A stretch of DNA of 64,000 nt from Aestuariivirga litoralis (GTDB taxonomy: Bacteria; Pseudomonadota; Alphaproteobacteria; Rhizobiales; Aestuariivirgaceae). Position 1 is the first letter of the stretch, and the number at the start of each line of letters is the position of its first letter. This document shows positions 1-8,944 of the stretch, one piece after another. The notes under the pieces are model-generated. The model searched no databases, had not been told where the DNA came from, and was given only the letters and a program-made list of their open reading frames with translations. Where the stretch lies: assembly GCF_015714715.1 (NCBI RefSeq), contig NZ_WAHS01000002.1, positions 124,001 through 188,000 on the forward strand. The letters run 5' to 3'. The position numbers were made by a program, and so were the translations under genes.

Positions 1-306
1 GGAAGGCCGTTCTGGGAAGTCAAAGCTTCACCCATCTATCCCGCCGATCTGGAAGGCCGCTTCTACTGGCGGCCTGAAGGTGGAGAATCCTACGAAGACG
101 GCGTGGCTCGGGTACAAAGTTTTCTGGCCGATCTGACCGGCCCTGCCCTCGTCGTCTCGCATGGTGCAGTCGGCCGCTGCCTGATGGGGATCATCGCCGG
201 CCTTCCGCCTGAGCGCATTTTGGAATTGCCCACGCTGCAGGGCCATTATTGTAAAATGGAAAACGGCGCGATCCAGTGGTTTGACTGCATGCATGAGGCG
301 GTTTAG
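1..306 (+). CDS. Histidine phosphatase family protein (3' part only)
   Basis: The reading frame is open from the first base of the window and ends at TAG 304-306, so only the last 101 codons are present. The residues VSHGAVGR carry the second conserved histidine of the phosphoglycerate-mutase-like histidine phosphatase fold, followed by a short helix and the closing strand. The N-terminal RHG motif with the phospho-accepting histidine lies upstream of the window. The substrate cannot be told from this part. The gene ends 9 bases before aroC on the same strand, so the two may be cotranscribed. The family call rests on one motif and general layout. Confidence 0.75.
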   Translation, partial: GRPFWEVKASPIYPADLEGRFYWRPEGGESYEDGVARVQSFLADLTGPALVVSHGAVGRCLMGIIAGLPPERILELPTLQGHYCKMENGAIQWFDCMHEAV

Positions 307-315
307 ACCGTTTAT

Positions 316-1401
316 ATGTCACATAATACCTTTGGCCATCTGTTCCGCGTCACCACCTTTGGCGAAAGCCACGGCGTAGCGATTGGCGCTGTCGTTGATG
401 GCTGCCCGCCCAATCTGAAAATCTCGGCCGAAGAAATCCAGGGGTTCCTCGACAAGCGCAAGCCCGGCCAGAACCGCTTCACCACCCAGCGCCAGGAAGC
501 TGATCAGGTGAAAATCCTGTCGGGCGTTTTCGAGGATGAACGCACCGACGGTCTGCGCACCACCGGCACGCCGATTGCGCTGCTGATCGAAAACACTGAC
601 CAGCGCTCGAAAGACTATACCGAAATCCGCGACAAATTCCGCCCCGGCCATGCGGATTTTTCCTATCAGGAAAAATACGGCATCCGCGATTATCGCGGCG
701 GCGGCCGTTCATCAGCGCGCGAGACCGCTTGCCGGGTGGCCGCCGGTGCCATTGCCCGCCTGGTCATCCCGCAGGTGAAAATTCGTGGCGCGCTGGTGCA
801 GATCGGCCCGCACAAGATCGACCGCAAGAATTGGAACTGGGGCACGGTGAATGAAAACCCGTTCTTCTGCCCCGATGCCAAAGCCGCCGCGGAATGGGAA
901 ACCTATCTCGATGGCGTGCGCAAGGCGGGTTCATCGGTAGGCGCCATCATCGAAGTCACCGCGTCGGGCGTGCCCGCCGGCTGGGGCGCGCCTTTGTATG
1001 GCAAGCTCGATGCCGAACTGGCCGCCGCCATGATGAGCATCAATGCGGTCAAGGGCGTGGAGATCGGCGACGGTTTCGCCGCCGCTGCGCTTTCCGGCGA
1101 AGAAAATGCCGACGAAATCCGCATGCGCCGCAATGTGCCTGAATTCCAGGCCAACCATGCCGGCGGCGTGCTCGGGGGCATATCTTCAGGCCAGGATGTG
1201 GTGGTGCGCTTCGCAGTAAAGCCCACATCCTCAATCCTGAAATCCCGCCAGACCGTGACCAAGGAAGGCGAAGACGCCGACATCATCACCAAAGGCCGCC
1301 ACGATCCCTGCGTAGGCATCCGCGCGGTACCAGTAGGCGAAGCCATGATGGCCTGCGTCCTGGCCGACGCCTTCCTGCGCCATCGCGGCCAAGTGGGTTA
1401 A
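316..1401 (+). CDS. aroC: Chorismate synthase
   Basis: Converts 5-enolpyruvylshikimate-3-phosphate to chorismate, the last step of the shikimate pathway, using reduced FMN in the cytoplasm. The 361-residue length is normal. Family signatures are intact: FGESHG near residue 17, the RPGHAD block, [10 protein letters not shown], and near the C-terminus the [16 protein letters not shown] block. The start ATG lies 9 bases after the upstream phosphatase stop. The gene abuts the sortase gene end to end on the opposite strand with no space for a separate terminator. Identification is secure. Confidence 0.98.
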   Translation: MSHNTFGHLFRVTTFGESHGVAIGAVVDGCPPNLKISAEEIQGFLDKRKPGQNRFTTQRQEADQVKILSGVFEDERTDGLRTTGTPIALLIENTDQRSKDYTEIRDKFRPGHADFSYQEKYGIRDYRGGGRSSARETACRVAAGAIARLVIPQVKIRGALVQIGPHKIDRKNWNWGTVNENPFFCPDAKAAAEWETYLDGVRKAGSSVGAIIEVTASGVPAGWGAPLYGKLDAELAAAMMSINAVKGVEIGDGFAAAALSGEENADEIRMRRNVPEFQANHAGGVLGGISSGQDVVVRFAVKPTSSILKSRQTVTKEGEDADIITKGRHDPCVGIRAVPVGEAMMACVLADAFLRHRGQVG

Positions 1402-2016
1402 TCATTTCACCAGCACCGCCTCTACCAGATACCGCTGCTTCCCATGCGTCAGCGCATCGAACGGATAGCACGTCGAAAGCACCAGATTGAATCCCGCCGC
1501 ATGGCGATCTATGCCTGACGCATCAGCATCCGCAATGCGCGTGCCTGTCACGCGGTAATCAAAGCGCAAGCCGTCATTGCGGGTGATGGCGATCACATCG
1601 CCCACAACGACATCCTTCAAAAAAGCAAAATGCGTATCGCGATGCGCCGCGATCACACTCGTGCCGCGCTCGCCCGGCTTGGCCGTTTCATCGAGCAGCG
1701 AAGGACCAAACGCCAACGCCTCACCGGATGCGCCTTTCAGCACAATCGCCTCAGCACCGATGCGGTTGATCTCCAGCTTTGCCACCGGCCAGGTATCAGC
1801 CCAGCTCCACGCCTTGACCGGTTTGCCCGTGATGACCGATTGCGCAAAGGCGCGCTCCAGCAACACTTGCGCCAGAGCAGCCTTGGCATAGATGTATCCC
1901 GCCTGACCCCCAAGCGCCAAAGCCGCTGCGATCAGCAGCAGCCCCAGCATTTTGCGAAGATCAAAGCTCCCTCCCCGTTTCCGGGGAGGGAGCACTGCGC
2001 TGCAGGTCACGCTCAT
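1402..2016 (-). CDS. Class GN (proteobacterial) sortase
   Basis: A membrane-anchored cysteine transpeptidase, 204 residues, of the small sortase class found in Gram-negatives beside a single dedicated substrate. One N-terminal membrane segment (roughly residues 23-45) is followed by the sortase domain with the catalytic histidine in AAHRDTHF, the cysteine in STCYPF and the arginine in GKQRY. The ATG overlaps the stop of the upstream substrate gene (ATGA) and has an AAGGAAA ribosome site, so I keep this start. The N-terminal dozen residues (LPPRKRGGSF region) are encoded by a palindromic repeat. An alternative start at 1950, just before the membrane segment, would leave the repeat untranslated. 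Likely translationally coupled to its substrate. Confidence 0.9.
   Translation of the reverse strand: MSVTCSAVLPPRKRGGSFDLRKMLGLLLIAAALALGGQAGYIYAKAALAQVLLERAFAQSVITGKPVKAWSWADTWPVAKLEINRIGAEAIVLKGASGEALAFGPSLLDETAKPGERGTSVIAAHRDTHFAFLKDVVVGDVIAITRNDGLRFDYRVTGTRIADADASGIDRHAAGFNLVLSTCYPFDALTHGKQRYLVEAVLVK
1966..1993. repeat. Palindrome of the CCCTC/GAGGG repeat family, inside the sortase N-terminus
   Basis: A perfect 12-bp inverted repeat, GCTCCCTCCCCG with CGGGGAGGGAGC, around a four-base loop (TTTC). It resembles the first hairpin of the repeats that flank the DUF559 gene at 62.4-62.8 kb. It lies within the first codons of the sortase gene, before the membrane segment. Read as RNA it would form a strong hairpin just after the start codon. 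Confidence 0.7.
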
Positions 2017-4151
2017 GCCGTTTCCTTTTTGCGCAGGAGCACAACGCCGCCGAGGGCGAGCAGCATTGCGAGCAGGGTGAGCAGCCGTGCATCCGTTGCC
2101 GTCTGCGGCAGGGCCACAGGGGCAGCGGCTTCGCTCATCTTGGCCTTGATGGGCTGCAGTAGGTCAGCCTCAGTCTTCTGCATCTTGGGCGCATCTTCGA
2201 CAGCTTTCGGACCGAAGACACTTTCCCAAACCCAGCCGGCCGGCAGGTTGAGCGGCACATCCGCACGCGTCAGCACATAGCCGGGCGGGCGCTTGGGCGA
2301 CTTGTCGATGGCGATCAGCGAAGTCTGGCTCGACACCAATTGATGTTCCAGAGCAACACTCAGCACCGCCTTGTCGGCAGAGGCCTGGTCCATCTGGCCC
2401 AAAGTGGTTGCCACTTCGATCTCGGCGATCTTGCGGCGCGCCCACAGCTTGGCAATGCCATCACCTGCGGCGGCCTTGTCCACCGGGAGCGAAACTTCCC
2501 ATGGCTGGTCTCCGATCTTGCCAGTCAGTTTAACCGTGCCAGACAGTGCCTTGTCGTCGGCAAAGAACATCACCGGTTCACCGCGATAAACATCCGGAAG
2601 ATTCTCCGGCGTGATCTTGGCATTGGAACCTGCGATCTCGGCCTTCAAGTCCGTGATCACCGGATGGCCGATCTTGCCGAACAGCTCGGTCATGCGCGCC
2701 GTCAGCTGGTTTGGCTCGCCGATCTGGGTGAAACTGCCACGGCCCAGTTCAGCCGCGCGCGTCATCAGATAGGTGTTGGGTGCAGAACCGATGCCCACCA
2801 TGAACACGCGGCTGCGGCCGCGGCCCTTGGCAATGGCGTCGAACAATTCCTGCTCGTTGCTGATCTCACCATCGGTGATGAACACCACCTGGCGCAGATG
2901 GCCCTTGTCGCTTGGCGTGGCATCATTCAGCGCGTCCTTCATCGGGGCCACCATTTCGGTGCCGCCATTGGCGGTGAGCGCATCAACGAAATCCTTCGCC
3001 TTCTGCACATTGCCTTCCGAAGCCGGAATGCTGCCGCCGAACACATTGGTCATCGTGTCGTCAAAGCGGATCACGTTGAACAGGTCATCCGGCTTCAGCT
3101 GGGCGAGACCATAAAGCAGGCTTGCCTTGGCTTGCGGCATTGAAGCGCCATCCATCGAACCGGAATTGTCGATCACAAAAGTGATGTCGCGCGGCACGTT
3201 GGTGCCCGGTCCGTTAACGTCAGGAGGTGTAATGAAACCAAGGAGATAGTCGTGACCGTTCACATTCTGCTTGAACAGGCCGGCCTGCGGTGCATCACCC
3301 TTGGCCTTCCAGGTCAATTCAAAATCACGGTCAGCCGGCACGATGCCCGCAAGCTTCACGACTTTCGACTGCGCATCCTTGTCGGTCACATCCACGGCAT
3401 GGAAGGAGCTCTTCACATCACCCAGATCAAAGCCGGCATTGAGATTGACGGTGATCGAAACCGGATTCGTCACGCCATCGGTGGCGGGATAAAGAACCGG
3501 AGGCTGCGGCACTTGGGTTGTGGTAGTGCCCAAGCCCTTGTTGTTGAAATCCACCGACTGCACGATGGGGGCCGGCTCGTAGCGCGGCGCCACCACCAGC
3601 GGCAGTCGCAGGGAATAAGTGCCGCTGCTTTGCGCCACGGTTTCCTGATATTCGATCTGCACCAGAATTTTTTCATGCGGTCCGATATTGGCCACGCTGT
3701 TGGTGAACAGATTGGGGCGCACTTGTTCCAGCAGGGCTGCCGACTTTCCATCGGCCTTGGCCTTTTCATATTCCTGCTTGGCCTCAACCTTTTCCTTCAC
3801 CTCGCCAACAATGACGCGCGTGCCAGACACGATCTTCAGCGTGTCCACCGCCGAATTGTCGGGCAGCGGAAAAACATAAACGCCTTCGATCCATGAATCT
3901 GACGGGTTGTAAAATTGTTGCGTCACCACGGTGCGCGCCGTGGGTCCCGAAACAGTGGTCGTGTAATCGGTCGCCACTTTGGGCGCTTCGACAAATTTGT
4001 TCGCATCCTTGGTGTTGAACAGCAGCGATCCGGACTGCATGTCATTGATGCCAACCACGGCGAAGGCCGCCTTGGCCAAAATCAAAAAGCTAGAGAGAAA
4101 GATGAAAGCGGCCGCCCATATGGGCCGGCGCGGATTTAGTGAAGTAAGCAT
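2013..4151 (-). CDS. Sortase target protein with VIT and vWA domains
   Basis: Matches the architecture of the marine proteobacterial sortase target proteins, 712 residues. It has an N-terminal signal segment, a VIT (vault inter-alpha-trypsin) domain over about residues 40-170, then a von Willebrand A domain with an intact metal site (DNSGSMDG, later GGTEM). The C-terminus is a sorting signal: LPQTA, a hydrophobic stretch of about 18 residues, and a short RKKETA tail. The gene overlaps the sortase gene by four bases. I chose the ATG at 4151 because GGAGGA lies five bases upstream of it; the ATG at 4163 lacks a site. Expected product: a surface- or envelope-anchored adhesive protein. The ligand is unknown. 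Confidence 0.9.
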   Translation of the reverse strand: MLTSLNPRRPIWAAAFIFLSSFLILAKAAFAVVGINDMQSGSLLFNTKDANKFVEAPKVATDYTTTVSGPTARTVVTQQFYNPSDSWIEGVYVFPLPDNSAVDTLKIVSGTRVIVGEVKEKVEAKQEYEKAKADGKSAALLEQVRPNLFTNSVANIGPHEKILVQIEYQETVAQSSGTYSLRLPLVVAPRYEPAPIVQSVDFNNKGLGTTTTQVPQPPVLYPATDGVTNPVSITVNLNAGFDLGDVKSSFHAVDVTDKDAQSKVVKLAGIVPADRDFELTWKAKGDAPQAGLFKQNVNGHDYLLGFITPPDVNGPGTNVPRDITFVIDNSGSMDGASMPQAKASLLYGLAQLKPDDLFNVIRFDDTMTNVFGGSIPASEGNVQKAKDFVDALTANGGTEMVAPMKDALNDATPSDKGHLRQVVFITDGEISNEQELFDAIAKGRGRSRVFMVGIGSAPNTYLMTRAAELGRGSFTQIGEPNQLTARMTELFGKIGHPVITDLKAEIAGSNAKITPENLPDVYRGEPVMFFADDKALSGTVKLTGKIGDQPWEVSLPVDKAAAGDGIAKLWARRKIAEIEVATTLGQMDQASADKAVLSVALEHQLVSSQTSLIAIDKSPKRPPGYVLTRADVPLNLPAGWVWESVFGPKAVEDAPKMQKTEADLLQPIKAKMSEAAAPVALPQTATDARLLTLLAMLLALGGVVLLRKKETA

Positions 4152-4321
4152 GAGTTCCTCCATGGGTTAAGTTTTGCAACCCTCCCCTCCGTGATAGGCG
4201 TGCACGCCGATGCGCCGCCAATGTGAACATCTGGAAAGATTCCCCAGCCACCGCATTGATCCGTAAGGGCCGATGTGGAAATGTGCGGTTTGTTACGGAT
4301 TTGTCCGTGAGCTGGGGATTG

Positions 4322-5080
4322 ATGAGCGACGACGACCTTTCAGAAGCCGAGAGCAAGGCCATCGGCCAATCCATCCGCGAGGAACTGGCGCGCAAACGGC
4401 TGACAAGGCAGCATCTGGCCGACCTCGCCAAGATCAGCCTCTCAACGCTGGAAAAGGCCCTCTCAGGCCAGCGGCCTTTCACTTTGGCCAGCGTGGTCCG
4501 CATCGAAGAAGCGCTGAAATTGCCGCTGCGCAAAGCGCGCCATGCGCAGACCGCGATGGGCCCCAGCATTGCGCCGCCTGAAATGGGCTCCTATTCGCAT
4601 GGCGCCGTGTCATGGCTGGAGGGTGATTATCTCACCTTGCGCGCCTCATTTTCCACAGCAGAAGCGATTTACGCTTACTCAACTTCGATCAAATGGGATC
4701 AGGCGCTGTCGCATCTCTGCTTCCACGAATCCGAACGGCAGGACCCGCAATACAAGCAGGATGGCTTCGTCTCGGTGCCGCACCAGTCGGGCTATATCTA
4801 TCTGGTCACCAACAAGCTGGGCCAATATCGCATGGTGATGCTGACACGCCCGATTATCAGCGGCGAAATGTATGGCTTGCTCAGCACGCTACAATCCGGC
4901 CGCGCCTCGCAGCTCACGCCGATTTCAACCCCGGTAGTGCTGGCCCCCGCAAAGCAATTCGGTACAGAAATCGAATTCGGCGTGATCGAAGCCAGCTCGA
5001 AAGTCTATGAACGTTACCGCAAGCTGCTGAAGCGCGCCCATGACGAGCCCTTCGTGCTGTTCGGCAAGCAGCTAAGCTAA
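4322..5080 (+). CDS. Helix-turn-helix protein with unknown C-terminal domain
   Basis: A 252-residue protein with an N-terminal Cro/CI-type helix-turn-helix (about residues 15-65; RKRLTRQHLADLAKISLSTL holds the recognition region). A C-terminal domain of about 160 residues follows that I do not recognise. That part may sense a ligand, as in other one-component regulators, but no motif shows it. The frame is open upstream to 4223. I prefer ATG 4322 because it precedes the first conserved-looking residues and follows GGGGA. Transcribed divergently from the sortase locus, so regulation of that locus is possible but unproven. The 3' end overlaps ispE by 9 bases, tail to tail. Confidence 0.8.
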   Translation: MSDDDLSEAESKAIGQSIREELARKRLTRQHLADLAKISLSTLEKALSGQRPFTLASVVRIEEALKLPLRKARHAQTAMGPSIAPPEMGSYSHGAVSWLEGDYLTLRASFSTAEAIYAYSTSIKWDQALSHLCFHESERQDPQYKQDGFVSVPHQSGYIYLVTNKLGQYRMVMLTRPIISGEMYGLLSTLQSGRASQLTPISTPVVLAPAKQFGTEIEFGVIEASSKVYERYRKLLKRAHDEPFVLFGKQLS

Positions 5081-5884
5081 CCGCGCCGCCTTGATCCACC
5101 AGCCGGGATAAGCTTGGCGCAACCGCTCGGCCTCTTCTTCCGCCTGCGCAAAACTCTGCGCCAGACCAAAGCAGGTCGCCCCCGAACCAGACATCAGGCA
5201 GGGCGTGAGCTTGGTGTTTTTCAACTCACTCAGAACAGCGGCAATGGCGGGTTGCACTGTAAGCGCTGCTTGCGTCATGTCATTGCGCCACAGGCCACGG
5301 CCGCCGCGATGCACGGCACCTGGCGCAATCCCCATCGCCTTGAACACCGCCGCCGTCGCGCAAGGCAGCAGCGGATTGGCCAGCACGATCGCCGGCGGAA
5401 GTTCTTTCTTGAGCGGCTCCAGCTGATCGCCAATGCCCTGCATCAGACACGGTTGCCCTTGAAAACACACCGGCACATCCGCACCGATAGCACTCAAGCC
5501 CGCAATCTGCGCCGCATCGAGCGATTGTCCTGAAAGCTTGAGCAGCCCGCGCAGCATTGCCGCCGCATCGGCAGAACCACCACCAATGCCGGACGCCACC
5601 GGCAGGTTCTTTTCCAGCTGCACCGAAACAAACGGCACATCCATCAGTGTGCCCAGATGTGCCCAGGCTTTCCAGATGATGTTGTCGTCACCGCTCGGCA
5701 CGTCTGCTGCAAATGGCCCGCTCACAACCAGAGCATTCGCCGCCGCAGGTTCAAGCACCAGCTTGTCCGCCACATCGGCAAAGGCCACGATGGATGATAG
5801 CTCATGATAGCCATCCGCCCTGCGGCCCTTCACATGCAGCGTGAGATTGACCTTGGCGCGCGCAGATTCAACGATGGAAGACAT
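5072..5884 (-). CDS. ispE: 4-diphosphocytidyl-2-C-methyl-D-erythritol kinase
   Basis: ATP-dependent phosphorylation of CDP-methylerythritol in the non-mevalonate isoprenoid pathway. The GHMP-kinase signatures are present: the N-terminal AKVNLTLHV strand, the ATP-binding loop PVASGIGGGSADAAA near residue 95, and the C-terminal MSGSGATCFGL loop. The 270-residue length is slightly short of the usual 280-300. The ATG shares one base with the stop of the upstream TPR gene (TGATG), indicating coupling. The TPR gene preceding ispE is a common arrangement in alphaproteobacteria. Confidence 0.97.
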   Translation of the reverse strand: MSSIVESARAKVNLTLHVKGRRADGYHELSSIVAFADVADKLVLEPAAANALVVSGPFAADVPSGDDNIIWKAWAHLGTLMDVPFVSVQLEKNLPVASGIGGGSADAAAMLRGLLKLSGQSLDAAQIAGLSAIGADVPVCFQGQPCLMQGIGDQLEPLKKELPPAIVLANPLLPCATAAVFKAMGIAPGAVHRGGRGLWRNDMTQAALTVQPAIAAVLSELKNTKLTPCLMSGSGATCFGLAQSFAQAEEEAERLRQAYPGWWIKAARLA

Positions 5885-7599
5885 CAACCGTTGGTGGGCT
5901 TGGTGTCGGGCGTTGCGTTGACGGCAGGCTTCGCAGGATCAGCGTCCGGCAAGCCGTCTTTCAGCTTGGCCTGAATGCGTGGGATCTCCACATCATCGGG
6001 ATGATTGTCGAGCGCGTGCTGCCACTGGAATTTGGCTTCCAGCTTGCGGCCCACTTTCCAATACACATCGCCCAGATGGTCCGCGATGATCGCATCAGAC
6101 GGAATGAGATCAACCGCGCGTTCACAGTATGTCACCGCCTGGTCATAGTCGCGCAGCACATAATAAGCCCAGCCCAGACTGTCGGTGATATAGCCATCAT
6201 TGGGTTTCAGGCTCACCGCCTTCTTCACCATGGCGATGGCCTCATCAAGGTTCACACCACGGTCAATCATCGAATAACCGAGATAATTGAGCACTGAAGC
6301 ATCATCATTGGAAAGCTTCAGCGCCTTGCGGAAATCCACTTCGGCTTTGTCATACTGCTTCAGGCGGTCGTAATCGATGCCGCGGTTATAATAGATGCGC
6401 CAGAGATTGGGGGCATCTTCCGGCAGCAGCGTGATGGCCTGGGAATAGGCTTCGGCGGCCAGTTCATGCTTGTCAGTGGCGCGGTAAATGCCAGCCAGCG
6501 TTATCCATGCAGCATCATCCTTCGGGTCGGCGGCTACTACAGCTTTCAGCTTGGTGATGGCATCATCGCTTTTCTCAAGCCGGTGCAGGTTGAGAGCCAT
6601 TTCCGTTTCGGCATTGCTGCGCAGAAGTGAATCCTTGGGCACCAGATCAAATGCCGCGTTAGAGCGTTCATAGAGCTTCATGTCGCCCAGAATGCCACCC
6701 AGCGTGGTCAGCACGAATGGCTTGTCGGCCGCAACCGAAAGTGCCAACTGCGAATAGATCAAGGCCGCATCAGAAGTCTGGTCGCCGGTGAGCGAGGCCG
6801 AAATCGAATAGAGCACTTCGCCCGCACCCGCCGACACGCTGGGCACGAACAGGCCGGGCTTGGTGCCGCTGGCCAAATTATCAAGCGCCTTCTGCACAAA
6901 GGCATTGCCTTGCCCACCTTCAAGATATTTCTTGTACACTGCGGAGGCATCATCCTTGCGGGCCTGGCGCTCGAGGAAATTGCCATAAGCCAGCGTCACG
7001 CGCAGCGCATTGGGCGAAAGCGCAATGGCCTTTTTATAGAAGCTCTCAGCGCGCATGCCGGAATTGAGAAGATCACAGATCAGCGCCGCATGAAACGCCT
7101 TGGACCCGGCAAAAGCGTCCTGCGTGTCCAGCTTGTCGAGTTCGCGCAGCGCGGCATTCAACTGGTTCTCGCCCGCATAGCTCCAGGCATTGAGCAGCAC
7201 GGAGGTCAGCGTGCCAAACGGCGTGTAGGCCGCCTCGTTGAAGTTTTCGCGCGCATCGGCGTAACGCTTGGCCTTGAAATTCTTCAGGCCCAGAACCAGC
7301 CGCGCTGTGCGTTGCTGGCTGTTGGTTTTGACCACCTGCGCCGCCAGTGGCTCGGCCGAGGCAATGTCGCCCTGCATGACTTTCACTACAAACAGGCGCT
7401 CAAGCAAAATCCCATTGCCGGGATCCTGCTTCAGCGCCGCACTGGTGAATTGCTCAGTGGCAGAAAGGTCCATCAACCGGCTGGCGGTGCGCGAAGCCAG
7501 GTAATCGCCGGAGAAAGTGTCTTCGTTGGGCGTGCCGGCGGAGGCCGAAACGGATGCAAAAAGCGAGAGGGAGAAAAGCGAAAGAGCCAGAAGCCGCAT
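5884..7599 (-). CDS. Tetratricopeptide repeat protein, exported
   Basis: A 571-residue protein with a signal peptide (MRLLALSLFSLSLFASVSASA) and a long array of TPR-like helical pairs over most of its length. The clearest are in the C-terminal half (for example DDASVLNYLGYSMIDRGVNLDEA and the unit after it). TPR arrays act as protein-binding scaffolds; the partner is not evident. The longer frame reaches 7668, but ATG 7599 begins a proper signal peptide, so I take that start. It is translationally coupled to ispE. It probably works in the periplasm or at the outer membrane. Confidence 0.85.
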   Translation of the reverse strand: MRLLALSLFSLSLFASVSASAGTPNEDTFSGDYLASRTASRLMDLSATEQFTSAALKQDPGNGILLERLFVVKVMQGDIASAEPLAAQVVKTNSQQRTARLVLGLKNFKAKRYADARENFNEAAYTPFGTLTSVLLNAWSYAGENQLNAALRELDKLDTQDAFAGSKAFHAALICDLLNSGMRAESFYKKAIALSPNALRVTLAYGNFLERQARKDDASAVYKKYLEGGQGNAFVQKALDNLASGTKPGLFVPSVSAGAGEVLYSISASLTGDQTSDAALIYSQLALSVAADKPFVLTTLGGILGDMKLYERSNAAFDLVPKDSLLRSNAETEMALNLHRLEKSDDAITKLKAVVAADPKDDAAWITLAGIYRATDKHELAAEAYSQAITLLPEDAPNLWRIYYNRGIDYDRLKQYDKAEVDFRKALKLSNDDASVLNYLGYSMIDRGVNLDEAIAMVKKAVSLKPNDGYITDSLGWAYYVLRDYDQAVTYCERAVDLIPSDAIIADHLGDVYWKVGRKLEAKFQWQHALDNHPDDVEIPRIQAKLKDGLPDADPAKPAVNATPDTKPTNG

Positions 7600-7687
7600 G
7601 GAAAATCCCGAAATAAACAAATCGCAGTGGATTGAGGCTAAAATTGCGGTTTTTCTGGGCCGGGGCAAGTGAAAAGGGCGACAGGCT

Positions 7688-8944
7688 CTAGGACTTCAGA
7701 CAAGCTTCCAAAGCGCGCGCCACTTGCAACAGACGAACGTCATCGCCACGCAAACCATTGGCCATCAGCCCGATCGCACGGCCCGGACTTCGCAGCGGCA
7801 GGCTGATGCTGGGCACGTTGATGCGGTTGGCGAATTCAGTGAATTTCATCGCTTGCAGATTGAGCGCCAGATAGCGCTCATCTTCCGCAATGGCAGAAAT
7901 AAGCGGCGGCTCGATGGGAATCGTCGGCATCAGCAAAGCGGCATAGCCGTCGATGTCGCGCGCATAAGCCTCAGCCAGCAAAGCCAGCTTTTCTCGCGCG
8001 CGGATATAATCATGCGCGCGGATATTTTCACCGGCAGCGATCCGCGGTCCCACGCGGGGATCATAGAGCGCTGCACGCTGCGCCAGCAGGTGTTGATGCC
8101 AGACAAAGGATTCCGCCGCGACAATACCACCCTCGCGCGCCAGCCGCCCGGCATCAGCGAGATAGGCCATGTTCTTGTCTTCAACCACCGCACCCTGCGC
8201 CACCAGCGCAGCCAGTGCCGCGTTGAAGGCAGACAGAACCGCAGGCTCAGTATGTGCCTCGACAAAGTCGCGCGGCACAACAAAGCGCAATCCCTTGATA
8301 GACGGCAAAGCCGCCTCAACCATGCGCCCCGTTGCTGCGGCGTCGAGCCGGTCGCAAAGCACAACCGACGACGCGAGGAAACCCGCCGTATCCAGACTCA
8401 GCGCTAAGGGCACGATTCCCTTATCGCTATAGCGGCCCTGCGTGGGTTTGAATCCAGCCACACCGCACCAGGCCGCCGGAATGCGCACCGATCCGCTCGT
8501 GTCGGTTCCCACTGCCGCATCCACCACGCCCAGAGCGACAGTCACCCCCGCGCCAGAAGAAGAACCACCCGTCAGACGCGCTTCACCGGGATAGACCGGC
8601 GTGGAGGGCGTGCCGAAATTGCTATTCTGCCCTAGCGCGCCATAGGCGAATTCCACCATATTGGTCTGCGCCAGGAAGATCGCACCTGCTGCCCGCAAGC
8701 TGGCAATCAGCGGTGCATCCAGTGCAGCCACAGGCTCATCCCGCAAAACGCGCGAGCCCGCACTGGTGACCCAGCCTTCCACATCAACATTCGCCTTGAT
8801 GCTCATCACCAGCCCGGCCAGTGGGCCAGACGATGCGCCACGGGCCTGATCATCCCAATGCAACACCGCATGGGCAAGACGATCACTTTCGGTCTCACGC
8901 AGCGCCAAACGCGCCCGCACATCAGCGTCGAACCCAGTGCTCAA
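7688..8944 (-). CDS. Amidase signature family protein, paired with ectC
   Basis: A 418-residue amidase of the Ser-cisSer-Lys type. Lys50 lies in MSIKANVD, the cis-serine in the GGSSSGAG loop (about residue 129) and the nucleophile in GTDTSGSVRIP (about residue 152). It is shorter than GatA and has no GatB/C neighbours, so it is a free-standing amidase of unknown substrate. The apparent start is TTG, overlapping the ectC stop by four bases (TTGA), which points to translational coupling with ectC. A role on an N-acylated or cyclic-amide compound related to ectoine is an inference from this pairing only. Confidence 0.85.
   Translation of the reverse strand: MSTGFDADVRARLALRETESDRLAHAVLHWDDQARGASSGPLAGLVMSIKANVDVEGWVTSAGSRVLRDEPVAALDAPLIASLRAAGAIFLAQTNMVEFAYGALGQNSNFGTPSTPVYPGEARLTGGSSSGAGVTVALGVVDAAVGTDTSGSVRIPAAWCGVAGFKPTQGRYSDKGIVPLALSLDTAGFLASSVVLCDRLDAAATGRMVEAALPSIKGLRFVVPRDFVEAHTEPAVLSAFNAALAALVAQGAVVEDKNMAYLADAGRLAREGGIVAAESFVWHQHLLAQRAALYDPRVGPRIAAGENIRAHDYIRAREKLALLAEAYARDIDGYAALLMPTIPIEPPLISAIAEDERYLALNLQAMKFTEFANRINVPSISLPLRSPGRAIGLMANGLRGDDVRLLQVARALEACLKS

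Noticed and set aside
2340-3143. 267-codon plus-strand frame opposite the sortase target
   Set aside because: His/Arg/Gln-rich translation with no family pattern; mirrors the codon bias of the real gene.
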